Shown in pieces: positions 1-11,526 of a DNA stretch of 64,000 bases. The notes under the pieces were generated by a model. It saw only the letters and a list, made by a program, of their open reading frames with translations. It ran no database searches and was not told where the DNA came from. This DNA is from Rotaria sp. Silwood1 (lineage: Eukaryota > Rotifera > Eurotatoria > Philodinida > Philodinidae), in NCBI GenBank assembly GCA_905250075.1, contig CAJNOP010000690.1, forward strand, positions 1 to 64,000, given 5' to 3'. The position numbers were made by a program, and so were the translations under genes. Within the stretch, counting starts at the first letter, position 1, and the number at the start of each line of letters is the position of its first letter.

Positions 1-318
1 ACACATTCGTAAATAAAATTTAGATGAAGAAGAAAGAGAAAGACTCCCGCAAAAAATTTGCAATTCTTATATTAATTAGGCAAAAAACATCTTGTTAGAA
101 AGAAATTAATTTGATTTTCCTGTACTCGTTAAAAAGCCCTTATGAAACAGTGGTTACTTTGACTTTTATGAACTTGTTAAAAACCGTTTGTAAAACGACA
201 ACTAATAATGTTTAACTGTAATCTACCGATGTTTTTGACTAATTCGTATAAAAATTGCAAACTTATTGGAGGAGTCTTTCTCTTTCTTCTTCATCTAATT
301 TTTATTTACGAATGCGTG
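1..318. mobile_element. Fold-back (MITE-like) palindromic element
   Basis: Bases 1-48 are an almost perfect inverted copy of 271-318, and the pairing continues inward with more mismatches to about 160, so the segment can fold into one long hairpin. There is no coding capacity beyond a chance ORF (208-516). The left border coincides with the window edge, so the element may extend further and no target-site duplication can be checked. This is the usual form of a non-autonomous DNA transposon, but the superfamily is not recognisable. Confidence 0.6.
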
Positions 319-1272
319 ACAAATATAAATCATACACCGTTCGAAAGAGGAGTAAATTTCCTATCAGCTGCTAACAAAATTTTCTTTTTACAACGTATTT
401 ATGAAAGAGATATGAGAATCGACATTTTGTATCATTCTTTTACAAAAAAAGTACGGATTTGTTTTGAGGGTGTCTCTCTTTTTTATTGTGCCGTGTCATT
501 TACACACGTGTTATAAAAAATAAGTTATATACAATTTGAAAGAAGAGACAAAGCTCTATCTTTTGATAAAAAAATTTTCTTTCAGCACCTTTCTATTGAA
601 GTGAAATAGGGATCAACATTTTGTGCCATTACTTTTGCATCGTATGTTATTTTAATTTATGCAAAATTGATCATAAATCAACTGCAGATAATCATTGCTT
701 CCCTTCGATTAATTTGAAATCATCAACAAACTTGACTATCATCTACTAATAGGATTTATTCAATAGAAAATTCATTTTTATTTTAAATAAATTGATTAAG
801 TTATATGATATGATTATTATTATTATTATTATTATAGTATAAATTTTTACTATAATTAACTATCGATAGAAGTTCTATTGAAAATTTTTCAAATAATTTT
901 ATAAAAATGTGTTGAAATACAAAAAAATATAAAGAATAAAGTTTGTCGGAAATTTCTTTATCGAATAAAGCTTGTCAGCGCAGCTCCTATGGAGCTGAAA
1001 TGTGAAACTCACGTATATCCTTTCAATTTGTAATTCTAATGCATTATTTATAAACTGAAAAATTTTTTTTTTCAAATAATTATGAATGCATTAGAATACT
1101 GTATAGAATCTGAAGCCTTTTGTGCGTGGTAGCTGAGGTCTATAATGGGGGAGGGGAGGGGGGGGGGGTATATGTCTGTAATATTCTCTTTCCTGTTGCT
1201 ATGTGTCTGTAATGGGGTGGGGCGGGGGAGAACTAAAAACTTACACTCACTATTTTCTTCGAAAACGAGACC
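319..1272. other. AT-rich intergenic DNA with an ATT microsatellite
   Basis: No gene is seen. A trinucleotide (ATT)n microsatellite lies at about 812-835. A short hairpin motif at about 972-1000 (GCGCA, an AGCTCC/GGAGCT stem, then GAAATGTGAAAC) resembles motifs near 7450 and 37735. A G-rich stretch follows at about 1146-1230. Confidence 0.5.
972..1005 (+). other. Short recurrent hairpin motif, copy 1
   Basis: GCGC is followed by an AGCTCC-TAT-GGAGCT stem-loop, then GAAATGTGAAAC. A copy near 7450 keeps the same flanks (GCGCA before, ATGAAAC after) but has a different paired stem, AATCCC/GGGATT. Changes on both sides of a stem suggest a selected fold or an inherited palindrome. Function is unknown. 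Confidence 0.3.
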
Positions 1273-1711
1273 ATGACGTAAATGAATTACAAAATAATTC
1301 AAAAACGCTGAGTTACAAAATAATTCACTTTCTACTAGTTTCTACCAGGGTCTACCAGGGTCTACCAGGGTCTACCAGGGTCTACCATGGTCTACCAGGG
1401 TCTACCAGGATCTATCAGGGTTTCGCGGTACCCACATCGAGAGAGACGTGATGTAAGTCGTTTCGCGGCACCCACAACGAGATAGATGTGATGTATGTTG
1501 TTTCGCAGCACCCACATCGAGACTCTAGTAGACCCTGGTAGACCCCAGACCCTGGTAGACCCTGGTAGACCCTAGACCCTGGTAGACCCTGGTAGACCCT
1601 GGTAGACCCTGGTAGACCCTGGTAGACCCTAGACCCTGGTAGAAACTAATAGAAAGTGAATTATTTTGTAATTCAGTGTTTTTGAATTATTTTGTAATTC
1701 ATTTACGTCAT
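1273..1711. repeat. Large inverted repeat made of 10-bp tandem repeats around a 40-bp tandem core
   Basis: The left arm (1273-1420) has two direct copies of an ATTACAAAATAATTC-type segment, then about eight 10-bp units TCTACCAGGG. The right arm (about 1524-1711) is its inverted counterpart, with TAGACCCTGG units followed by the same A/T-rich segments inverted. Between them is a 40-bp tandem repeat starting TTTCGCGGTACCCACA at 1421, 1461 and 1501 (third copy partial). The whole block can form a giant hairpin. It resembles a fold-back transposon with minisatellite-type arms. Confidence 0.75.
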
Positions 1712-2358
1712 TCAGTGTCGAAAACCTACGTAAGTTCCATAAAATGTAAATAAATATTCATATTTGAACTATTTTATCTGATATTTATCTTTAAATAACC
1801 TTTAGAAATTCTATAGTTAGTTATCTTTTAAAACTATTCCTTTCTTTTTACATAAATCATTCATTAAAAATAATTATAACGGGACTCAAAACGAATTGTT
1901 TTTTTGGTGAAATTCGTCAAAAAATCTTTTTTCAGATACTTATCGGAGGAACAATACGGTTTATATAACTAATCAACAATGGATCTAAGAGGTTGCAATG
2001 TGTTTCATAATCTGTCAGTAGTGAACTTTTGGATTCCAACGAGAGTTTTCTATATTTTTAGTGCCTATAAACGTTCTCCATGCCAGGGTGATCGATGCGT
2101 GGCCATGCAGTAATGTTAAATACATAAACAATCGATTAGATCTTTCAATCACAATCTGTTAGACTGTGTCATAAAGCTTTTTACAAATTCAGTTGATAGT
2201 ATAATGACAAATGTTCAATTGTTTTTGGATTGTCTCAATTGATTCATTCTCACATATCGATATTAATGTTTTTTCAATGAATATCGTAACTTGAACTGTA
2301 TTGTCGAAAAGAATAAATAAAATAGTGTCAACCAGTAAAAATGTTTTCTTTTTACATA

Positions 2359-2687
2359 ATATGGGGATGCCCAGTCTGACCGGGTGCCCCATTAATATTT
2401 TTTTATTGTAAAGTTAAAACATACTATTGTTTGGGTCATATGAGAGAGGATCACAGATAACCCTAGATCGGCCCGAACAACATCATGTTTCATCCTTGTA
2501 ATAGTAGAGAAAAGCTATTAGCTCACACGATAAGCTGGTAGCTTTTCTCTACTATTACAAGGATAAAACATGGTGTTGTTCGGGCCGATCTAGGGCTATC
2601 TGTGATCCTCTCTCATATGGCCCGAACAATAGTATGTTTTATCCTTACAATAAAACAAAATATTAATGGGGCACCCGGCCCCCATAT
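2359..2687. mobile_element. Palindromic fold-back element (MITE-like)
   Basis: Two arms of about 150 bp are near-perfect inverted copies. The left arm starts at 2359 and reads CGGGTGCCCCATTAATATTT from 2381; the right arm ends with the inverse near 2655-2677. The loop around 2520-2545 is short. Long shared tracts such as the one around GTTCGGGCCGATCTAGGG show little divergence between arms, suggesting recent insertion or arm conversion. No ORF is present. Confidence 0.7.
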
Positions 2688-3230
2688 ATACACAAGTTAG
2701 CGCTCATCCTACGGATTTGCTGACCCTTTTCTGTAAGACAATATCGGACATTAATTACGACTTTTTTCGACAAAAACATTTTTAGTTTTATTATATACAG
2801 CAGATACTTCTATGAATCAATGTATGACTTAGTTCCTCCTCAAACTGAGTGAGAACCATCATCATTTTTACACCTAAGAGTTCGACCTGTGTAGATCTAA
2901 GCGAAAACGAATAGCAGAATATCATGTATTCATGTTTATCCAACACAACTGACCGACACTGACCTTATTCAACGCTACGCCTAAAGTGACATCCACAGCT
3001 ATGTCAAAGTCGATATCCACATCCGAAGATATTTGGTTGACTTGATTTAAAGCCTAAAACTTGACAAATCAAAGACTAGATAGCAAAACGTATGCGATTG
3101 ACTAAAGTTTTAGCCTGATAAAATAAACATTGAAAGGTCTCGTTTTTGAGAAATTATTTGAAGCCTGATTAGTGAGGACAAGAAATGCACAAACACCCAT
3201 AGACTTCGTCATGTAAGACGCTTTCTTCGG

Positions 3231-3280
3231 TCGGGTGTGAATGTGGACCCACATCCACCCATTCCCCACACCCATACCAC
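3231..3280. repeat. Telomere-like palindrome (degenerate)
   Basis: A short G-rich TGTGGG-type tract (GGGTGTGAATGTGG) is followed immediately by a C-rich tract of CCCACA-type units. It belongs to the dispersed family seen throughout the window. Confidence 0.55.
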
Positions 3281-3283
3281 CCA

Positions 3284-3545
3284 AAATCCGACTGCGGATT
3301 CGAACTCCTGCACCGCGAAAGCCTATAGTCAACTTTCATCAGAATAGTCGAAAACCCTATGAATAAAAGAGCTCGATTCTGATTGATTCGTTTCTCGACC
3401 AATGAAAGATCGAATCAAAAATCCGACTGTGGATTCGGACTCTTTGACCCCGAAAACCTACTGCAAAGTTTCATCAGATTGGTCGAAAACCTGATGAATA
3501 GAAAAGCTCGTTTCTGATTGGTTTGGACAGACAAACTTTATGCAT
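3284..3545. repeat. Tandem duplication of about 135 bp
   Basis: Two diverged direct copies start at about 3284 and 3419, each opening with AAAATCCGACTG and containing the TTTCATCAGA...GTCGAAAACC and GAATA.AA.AGCTCG segments. There is no continuous reading frame. The origin is unknown. Confidence 0.6.
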
Positions 3546-3635
3546 TTTTTTAATCGCCGTATAACCCTTTCTTTCAGAAAAGGGAATAACGAACTTTTGT
3601 CTGCGCAACTGAACTGATTATATTTACTTCAAGTT

Positions 3636-4003
3636 CAGGGCTCTCGATTGTTTTGAAGAGTGCTGGCGGCTAATAATTTTTCGCAAACAGTATTGAAAAA
3701 CCCCCCCCCCCCCCCCCAAGTTTCCCAAAAGTCACAAGTGAAGAGCAAAAAAGAACATCTTCACGGTAGGTTTTCGAGGGATACCGAAGTACCTCTGCCA
3801 CAGCCAGTTTCTTCCAATTCCAAAAAACCTGATCAGGTGATCAGTCGACTTCGTTCCCCTGTATTTGCCAGAACTCTAATTGCTACCAAAAATTTCGTCA
3901 GACACATAGTAAAATTTTCGCAGACACATAGTCAAAATTTCGCAGACATGCTAAAAAGTGCTGATGGCTAGCCTCCAGCATCCCCACCACATCGAGAGCC
4001 CTG
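3636..4003. mobile_element. Non-autonomous hAT-like DNA element
   Basis: Perfect 13-bp terminal inverted repeats CAGGGCTCTCGAT (3636-3648) and ATCGAGAGCCCTG (3991-4003) bound a 368-bp segment. A CAGGG...CCCTG end is characteristic of hAT transposons. The 8 bp flanking each side (TTCAAGTT and TTGATGTT) match at six of eight positions, consistent with an aged 8-bp hAT target duplication. Inside are a run of 17 C (3701-3717) and a short tandem repeat near 3899-3950. The internal ORF (3660-3971) is not recognisably a transposase. Confidence 0.55.
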
Positions 4004-5647
4004 TTGATGTTTATACAAAAGTAATCCTTTTTATGAATAATAACATAGAAAACATTGAATAAACAAACAACACTTGCTCTTACCTTTTACTTAAATATAA
4101 TATATATATATAAATAAAAGTTATTCACCTAAATATTTTACCAAATAAAATAGGTAAACCTTCACTTTTTTAATTATTCACTCTGTAGAAAGAATAGTGT
4201 CTACAAAAAAAAACCTCAAGTATTATTTCATTCATAGAATGATGATTGTTAACGTGCAATCACTAGAATATACTTTTCTACGATCAATATCAAGATCAAA
4301 AATGGAAAAAAAAATAATCATGAATAGTTCTATTGATGTTAATGTTTACTCTACATGATTAGAAACAAATATAATTATACCAATAAGCGAATAAATATTT
4401 TCAATCATATCAATTTTTTGCTTTGACTTAGTACGGTTTTTCTTCATTGTGTACTAGATTTAAACAAAAAATATTCTTTTAAATACTTATTAACTGATCA
4501 ATTTTGTTATCATCAATGGGTATAAATTTCTTACGATCTTCTCTATGAATGAATACCCTAATACAATATGTCTTCTCATTGATGTTTCATGTTGACATGT
4601 ATTGGTGAGTTTATCGTTAGATGTTATTTGATATAAAATAGTATATGATAAGAGACGAATATCGAAAAATACTTCGATATACAAAACTTTTCAAATAAAT
4701 ATTTTTCAATGATGGAAAAATTAATTGAACATATATTGTTTATATTCAAAATAGAACTAGTAGAAAAAATTTCTCTAACAGTTCAAATAAGAATTAACCT
4801 TGGTGATAGCTAATCGATAATGCTGTCATCATGATATTTAGTAAAGAGGATAAAACAACAGAGGAAAAATCTCATATGATGTTTGATTAGTTCTCCATTC
4901 AGTTGACATTTGACTCGTTAATAGATAATTAAAATATTTATTTGAAGAACTAAGTTTTGTTTAATAATCATTTTGTTGAAAGTTTATTCTAGAATAAAAA
5001 AAAATATTCTTTGACGATAAACAATCTATCTTAAAGTCATTAAGACGAACAAAGATTTAACATTAGATTCTTGTCGAATAAAGTAGTTATTGATAATTTA
5101 ATAGTACTTATTTATGCCAATATAATATATATATATATATAAACGATGAGTTTTTTGCGAAAATATCAATTTCAAATTATTCTCGATTAGTTTTTATTTC
5201 TTTAAAATAATTTTGTCTAGTTCTAAAAATCAGGTGTATAATGAACAGATTTATTTTTCTATAGAATTAAATAATAATTCTTTATCAAATATAAGAGAAA
5301 TTTCGTGATTATCAATATTGAGAATAATAATGAGTATTAATTGTTTTTTCATTAAACATAAAATAGAAGAAGAATATAATATAGATTGTTCTTTTTTTTA
5401 TTTTTAATCTTTGAAGAGAATTTTAATCAATTTATTCGAGAAAAGAATAATATCGATAGATTATCTTTTCAAATAAGATTATTTTATAGAAGTCTATTAA
5501 AGAAAAACTTACGAATTTCTTCAACAAAAGATTAACATATTAATATAGAAATAGGAAATGTCGACCTTAAAAAAAAAGTTGTCTAGTAATGAAAGAAAAC
5601 ATTGTCTTTATATGATATATGTATTTAACAAAGTTTTTAACCTTTTT

Positions 5648-5760
5648 CTAAACCTCTTCCCGAATTAGAAGGGCATCCTGACTAGGGTGTGGGAAAAAAT
5701 GTGCGGTGTCGCTATTTTTCATAATATAAGGCCATGGCCTTCTATTCCGGGAGGGGTTTA
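5648..5760. mobile_element. Short inverted-repeat element (MITE-like, about 112 bp)
   Basis: The left arm TAAACCTCTTCCCGAATTAG (5649 onward) pairs with the inverted right arm ending at 5760 (CCTTCTATTCCGGGAGGGGT, then TTA). Arms are about 23 bp with a few mismatches. The centre holds AGGCCATGGCCT, itself a palindrome. No coding capacity. Confidence 0.5.
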
Positions 5761-7440
5761 ATCGTAATTTCGTTTGATTTTATATATATATGTGTCAAGG
5801 TTTTTTTATTTTTCAAACTATTAAATTCTGTACAATAAAAAAAGAATGTGTATTCATCGAGTTCTTTTCCACTATTTCTATTAAATTTTTCTTTCAATAA
5901 ACAACGAAAACAAAAAAGTGTACAAGACAGTTGATTTATTTATTCTTTTCATCGTTTGATCAACAATCAAAGTAAAATAGCAATTAAAACAAATTAGCAA
6001 TTGAATTGTCACAATAACCTTGTTTTTTTTGTTAATCTCTTGTCACATATAAATCAATCGATTCGAAAATTTAATGAATATTTCCAAGATTTTTTTTCAA
6101 ATATCTACACATTTATTTTTCTATTTTATAAAATTTATTTCTTTTTTTAAAGAATCAATTCAAATATCTACTTTAATGAGATAAAATAAGATACATTTTA
6201 TTAAAAAGAAAATAAATGTTAAATATTTATCTATGAAATAGAAATGAATTAAAATAATATAATGATATTATATGATTATTATTAAAGATAATTACCTGTT
6301 CAATTATTCGTTTTTTTTATTTTGTTTATAAATATCATTGAATTTGTATCTTTCATTGTTCTTTTTAAATTGAATATTCCAAAGTAAATCTTTTTCTTTT
6401 CATCATTTATATCTTAAAGATATTTTTTGTTTAATTGAACATAGTTGATCGTTCAGAATTGTGTTTTTTTTTCCGTATTTAAATTTCATTCTATTCTGGT
6501 AGTTATTGTTGTTGTCAAACAGTTTTTTAATAAACAAATGTTTCTTCAGTATACGTTTCTAACCTTTATTTCAAAATCAACACTTGAGAACATAAGTGAG
6601 TATGTAACTATTTCGTTCTCTCTTTTTTAATATAGCATTGAAAATGACAATTTTTATTCAATTGAATATGTTAATGGAATTACAACATTCGAATACAAAT
6701 GTTATATTTATTAATAGAAATAAATATTTTCTGTAACTAAATACTAATTAATTTCCCTATAAGAATACATATCAAAATCGATAGGAACAGTCGAATAGAT
6801 TCAATTTTTGCTTAAAAAAAAATTTCACGTGTTAAAGATATTGAATAAAAAGAGAAAATGCCTTTTAAATAGAAAGAGACACACTTTAATCAGTAAATAT
6901 GATGAAATTTTCTCATGTTCATCCCTGTAGATTTCATTCATAAAAAAAAATACGAATGATTCATATTTTATAAATGCATTCGATTCAATTCAGTCAGAAC
7001 GAACAAAACTTAAAAGAATTCATTTGAGCAAAAAAAAACAACGTACACTAATTGTTTTTTCTTTTTTCGTTTTTATCGAACACAATTTTATTTTTTTCTC
7101 ATTTTCGTCTGAAAAAACTACACAAGGAAATCTTTTAAAATAAATATTATAGATTATTTTTAGTTTTTATTTATCAATGCAAAAACAATCATCTATATTT
7201 ACTTTATTTTAACAATTCAGATATTTCAGCTTATTATATAACTATTTTATTTATCAATATAGAATATGATTTAAGATTTATTTGAAAAATAGAAATAATA
7301 TGTAAATAATTATAATTGTTTACTTTTTCAAGAATTTTTTTAGTTGATCAAGTTTCTAAGATCGAACAAATTGATGATAAACAAAATAAAAAAACGAAAA
7401 AGAGTTATTGACATTGAATTGTATTATTTTTAAAAAAAAG

Positions 7441-7485
7441 CTGTTCGCGCAATCCCTTGCGGGATTAAAAATATGAAACACGATG
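7441..7485 (+). other. Short recurrent hairpin motif, copy 2
   Basis: GCGC followed by an AATCCC-TTGC-GGGATT stem-loop, then AAAAATATGAAACACG. It shares flanking bases with the motif near 972-1005, and its downstream GTAGCTGCTGTAGCC aligns with the region after a third copy near 37735. Function unknown. Confidence 0.3.
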
Positions 7486-7652
7486 TAGCTGCTGTAGCCG
7501 CTGTTCTAATAACTATTGTTTTTTTATGCATACTGATGTACATTTCTTCATAATCGTTTACCTTACATTATAGACTTTCAACAGGATAATATTCCGTATA
7601 TGCTTCAATCATATGTTAGTTATGCGTCACTTCTAATATTTCCGTGAAGTCT

Positions 7653-8786
7653 TCTATCACAGTCTGTAATGATCCATCAGACATCTCTGTCACGGTCTCT
7701 GACGGGTCCAAAGCCTGTCTGTCACGGTCTCTGATGGGTTCAGAGCCCTGTCTGTCACGGCATTCGATGGGCCCAGAGCCCTGTCTGTAACAGTCCGTGA
7801 TGGGTCCAGAGCCCTGTCTGTCACAATCTGTGATGGGTCCAGACCCCTGTCTGTGACGGTCTGTGATGGGTGCAGAGCCCTGTCTGTCACGGCTTGTGAT
7901 GGGTTCAGAACTCTGTCTGTAACGGTCTGTGATGGGTCTAGAGCCTGTCTGTCACGGTCTCTGATGCGTCCAGAACACTGTCTGTCACGATCTGCGATGG
8001 TTTCAGAGCCCAGTGTGTCACGGTCTGTGATATGCGCAGAGCCCTGTATGTCACGTCCTGTGATGGGTCCAGAACCCTGTCTGTAACGGTCTGTGATGGG
8101 TCTAAAGCCTGTCTGTCACGGTCTGTGATGGGTCCAGAGCCCTGTCTGTCACGGTCTGTGATAGGCGCAGAGCCCTGCCTGTCACGGCCGGTGATAGGTC
8201 CAGAGCCCTGTCTGTCACGGTCTGTGATGGGTCCAGAGCCCTGTCTGTCACAATCTATGATGGGTCTAGAGCCTGTCTGTCGCGGTCTGTGATGGGTCCA
8301 GAGCCCTGTCTGTCACGGCCTGTGATGGGTCCAGAGCCATGTCTGTCACAATCTGTGATGGGTCTAGAGCCCTCTCTGTCACGGTCTGTGATGGGTCCAG
8401 AGCCTGTCTGTCACGGCTTGTGATGGGTCTAGAACCCTGTCTGTAACGGTCTGTGATGGGTCTAGAGCCTGTCTGTCACGGTCTCTGATGCGTTCAGAAC
8501 ACTGTCTGTCACGATCTGCGATGGTTTCAGAGCCCTGTCTGTCATGGTCTGTGATGGGTCCAGAACAAAGTCTGTCACGGTCTGTGATGGGTCCAGAGCA
8601 CTGTCTGTCACGGCCTCTGAAGCGCCTAGAGCTCTGTCTGTCACGATCTGTGATGGGTCCAATGCCTGTCTGTCACAGCCTGTGATGGGTCCAGAGCACT
8701 GTCTGTCACGGTGTGTGATGGGTCCAGAGACCTGTCTGTCACGGTCTGTAAAGGGCCCAGAGCCCTGTCTGTCACGGTCTGTGATG
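7653..8786. repeat. 33-bp GC-richer minisatellite with higher-order structure
   Basis: About 34 tandem copies of a 33-bp unit (core CTGTCTGTCACGGTCTGTGA, then TGGGTCCAGAGCC). Some units are 32 bp because one C is lost. A multi-unit block starting GGCTTGTGATGGGT at 7891 recurs at 8415, giving a higher-order period of about 524 bp (roughly 16 units). Open frames cross the array on both strands because 33 is a multiple of 3; they are not genes. The array runs directly into the telomere-like tract at 8787. Base composition differs sharply from the AT-rich flanks. Confidence 0.9.
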
Positions 8787-9006
8787 GATGTGGGTGTAGA
8801 TGGGTGTACGTGTGGGGTGTGGGTGTGGGTGTGGGGTGTGGGTGCGGGTGGGTGTGAGTGTGGGTGTTGGTGGGTGTGGGTGTGGGTGAGGGTGAGGGTG
8901 TGGATGTGGGGTGTGGGTGTTGGTGTGGGGTGTGGTTGTGGGTGTGGGTGCGGATGTGGATGTGGGTGGGTGTGGGTTGTATCGACAGTGATAACCACAC
9001 CCACAC
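8787..9006. repeat. Telomere-like tract with terminal palindrome
   Basis: About 190 bp of degenerate TGTGGG-type repeat (units GTGTGG, GGGTGT, occasional GGTGAG) is followed by a 16-20 bp spacer and a short C-rich return, CCACACCCACAC (8995-9006). It directly abuts the 33-bp minisatellite, a layout resembling a subtelomere. TGTGGG is the known Adineta vaga telomeric repeat; an internal (interstitial) position here is clear. Confidence 0.85.
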
Positions 9007-9057
9007 TTTAACGTAAAACACACTCAATGAAAAATGTGAAACAGTTTTTAATAACTT

Positions 9058-9452
9058 AAGTAAAATATTTAATATATTAAAAACAGCTAAAGTCTTTTTT
9101 TTTGTAACACGTGATATTTCGGTATCTATTTCACAGATACCATCATCAGACGAAAACAACCACCAACATTAACTAATCACACATCTATATCAGAAAAATT
9201 CATTTATTTATTTCAAGTTGATTCATTTATTTTTTTCTTTCAATGAGTTAATCTAGTATATTTTTGAATGTGGTAATACATTATCTTACACAATACATTA
9301 GGTAATAATAGATCTGATATAGATGTGTGATTAGTTTATGTTGATGGTTGTTTTTGTCTGATGATGGTATCTGTGAAATAGATACCGAAATATCACGTGT
9401 TACAAAAAAAAAGACTTTAGCTGTTTTTAATATATTTGATATTTTATTTTAC
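9058..9452. mobile_element. Inverted-repeat element carrying hammerhead-like cores
   Basis: Arms of about 140 bp (9058-9196 and 9305-9452) are strongly similar inverted copies. Each contains a CTGATGA...GAAA motif around a stable stem (GGTATC/GATACC): plus strand at 9358-9390, minus strand at about 9116-9149. The centre is AT-rich and non-coding. The layout is that of a fold-back/MITE. Comparable CTGATGA...GAAAC motifs occur at 20719-20752 and 23921-23951. Confidence 0.65.
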
Positions 9453-10250
9453 ATTACATAATTTCCCATTTATTGTATCTAGAATATTTCAATAACTTGT
9501 TTTTCTAGAAAAAGCTGCTCTATAAATTAGGCTATGCACTTCCCATTTTATCTTTTAATAAAGATGGCAATTATTTTGTTTTGAAAAAAGCAGTTTTATA
9601 AAATCAAATGTTTGACATATACTATTTGACACGGAATGTAGTCTGTTGAAAAGGTCACTATGAGTGTGAAATGTGGGAGAAGACAAGAATCAAACACATA
9701 CCTACATCGTAGCTTATAGTCACAGTGATCAGCATCATGAACCTTACCGCTCCATATCATTTTGCAGACTTATAAAATCTCTAGCTATAATGAAAAAACT
9801 CACAAATAGATACTCTTTCATTCTCGAAATAAACTAGACACAATTGTGCTTAAGAGTCATATTTTGGATCCATATACTATTGTTTTAGGTCATATACGAA
9901 GCGTTTGGCATCATGTCTTCAAGTATTACGTTCTATTTAATAGCTATAAGTGACTTTAGTTATTAGAAAAACGTTGATAACAGTTATTTTTCTGATTTCA
10001 ATACTCATGACGAAAAAAGTAGTAAAACGGCTTAGACTTTAAATCATTTAATCCTAATTAAATCAATGTTTCGGCTTTACTTAAAGTAATCAGCATAAGA
10101 CTTCATTATATTCGGTGAAGTTCTGTAGGTCTGTCTGTCCTTTAATCACGCTGGAGTACCTATGAATAATTATTTTACTTTTCTCAATATTTTATTCAAA
10201 AAATCATGCCGAACAGTTGCTTTACGTCCTTTTGTTTACTGTTGCAAAAG

Positions 10251-10287
10251 GTGTGGATGTGTTTCGGTTCTTTTCACACCCACACCC
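10251..10287. repeat. Telomere-like hairpin
   Basis: GTGTGGATGTG, a short spacer (TTTCGGTTCTTTT), then CACACCCACACCC. Same G-then-C order as the other copies; the spacer read on the minus strand contains GAAAAGAA, like other family spacers. Confidence 0.6.
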
Positions 10288-10631
10288 TAATATCAGTTGA
10301 CTTTAAAATTGCTCGAATGTCACTGCGAGTAAAAACAACTATTTACCGACGAAGTGTACTATCAAATATGTGTTTTATCAGTATTCTTGCATCCATAGAT
10401 CTTAAGAAGATAGAGTGCGGCCTATTTTTAGAGAATTTTTTATTTTGGTGATCGGATTTTAGCGTACAAAACCTGTCACTTTTGTTACTTCTTACCAATT
10501 TTTTTAAGACATATTTTTGAATAATTGAGTAATCCCATTTATATTTACAACAATTTATTAAATACAGAAATACACTTATAAAAATTTAAATTTCAAATAA
10601 ATTAACAAGAAAATAAGACGCCTACTGTGTA

Positions 10632-10763
10632 TGAATGTATAGATTTTTCTTTTTGAATTCTTTTATCTGGTAACAGTTTTATCGTCTTGTCGCGACACTA
10701 TTATATGATTCATATCAAAAAGAAAAAAAAAAGAAATCAAACGAGAAAAATCTATACGTTCAG
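10632..10763. mobile_element. Short inverted-repeat element
   Basis: GAATGTATAGATTTTTCTTT (about 10633) is the inverse of AGAAAAATCTATACGTTC (to about 10762). Arms are about 25 bp; the AT-rich centre contains a GTCGCGAC palindrome. Non-coding. Confidence 0.45.
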
Positions 10764-11452
10764 ATATTGTGCCTGAAAATGACAAGTCCAATAGTCGATT
10801 TGTCACGGCATTATTTCTTTTTTTTTAAGTATATACAAGAATGAGTAAAATTCAAATGAACACTCATCAATGTTATTGTTTCATTCTAATTTAAGAGTAT
10901 TTGAAGGTTTCGATTTTTTTATCTATCGCTTATGTGAGTTTTTTCAAAATATAATACTATACGAATTTCATACAAAGAAGGCGTTAATGAAAACATGCAG
11001 GTGTTTTATTCTGGATGCTGATGTGGACGAGAACAGATGCATTTTCTTCACCCACATTGAAAACATACTTTCAAGGTGAAACGTATACATCATGCAGAAC
11101 AAAATATTGTATTAGTCGAGTTGAAAAAATCTGTTTTTGTCTAAAAATGGATTTTTTTTTCTTAAAGGTTAACACAATTATTTGAAATGCGGAGCAGCAA
11201 AAAATATCGTGCGGTGGTTTTGTTCGCACTCACATAAAGTAAAAAGCAATTATATGAGACCATTGAATAAGAATTCCTGTTTTTTGATTGCATATAAACT
11301 AAATGCAATATCACTATTGGTTTTTTTTCTGATGATTCATGAATGTGTCATCTACATTGATCATGATGACGTCAATGTGTTTTATTTTCATCGTCAATAG
11401 TAAAGTCGCGTCTAAACAGTATAGAGAGCATTTTTTCATCGTTCTGTGGTTG

Positions 11453-11460
11453 TATAAAAG
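11453..11460 (+). promoter_or_regulatory. TATA-box candidate for the dynamin-like gene
   Basis: TATAAAAG lies 67 bp before the ATG at 11527, a suitable distance for a short 5' leader. No initiator was assigned. Position and match are the only support. Confidence 0.4.
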
Positions 11461-11526
11461 AGTCTTATTTTGCTCTCTGTTTTTCATTGTATTAAAAAGA
11501 AATTCGATAGCAAACTTGATTCAAAT

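Larger units (their letters stand above)
4004..7652. other. Long AT-rich gene-poor region
   Basis: About 3.6 kb of A/T-rich DNA with homopolymer runs and short AT dinucleotide tracts. No ORF here looks protein-like. The only structures noted are the inverted-repeat element at 5648-5760 and the hairpin motif near 7441-7485. Confidence 0.5.
9453..11450. other. Intergenic region upstream of the dynamin-like gene
   Basis: No convincing gene; the ORFs at 10206, 10870, 11182 and 11339 show no recognisable domain and lie in AT-rich DNA. Holds the telomere-like hairpin at 10251-10287, an inverted-repeat element at 10632-10763 and a weak telomere-like palindrome near 11011-11058. Confidence 0.45.

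Noticed and set aside
208-516. 102-codon ORF near the left edge
   Set aside because: Overlaps the fold-back element; AT-rich composition and no recognised domain.
7690-8685. ORFs with repeated SVMGPEPCLSR or TDRALDPSQTV
   Set aside because: Produced by the 33-bp minisatellite (a multiple of 3); open on both strands and broken wherever a 32-bp unit occurs.
7653-8786. Regular repeats suggesting a CRISPR array
   Set aside because: Units are tandem with no unique spacers, and the DNA is eukaryotic.
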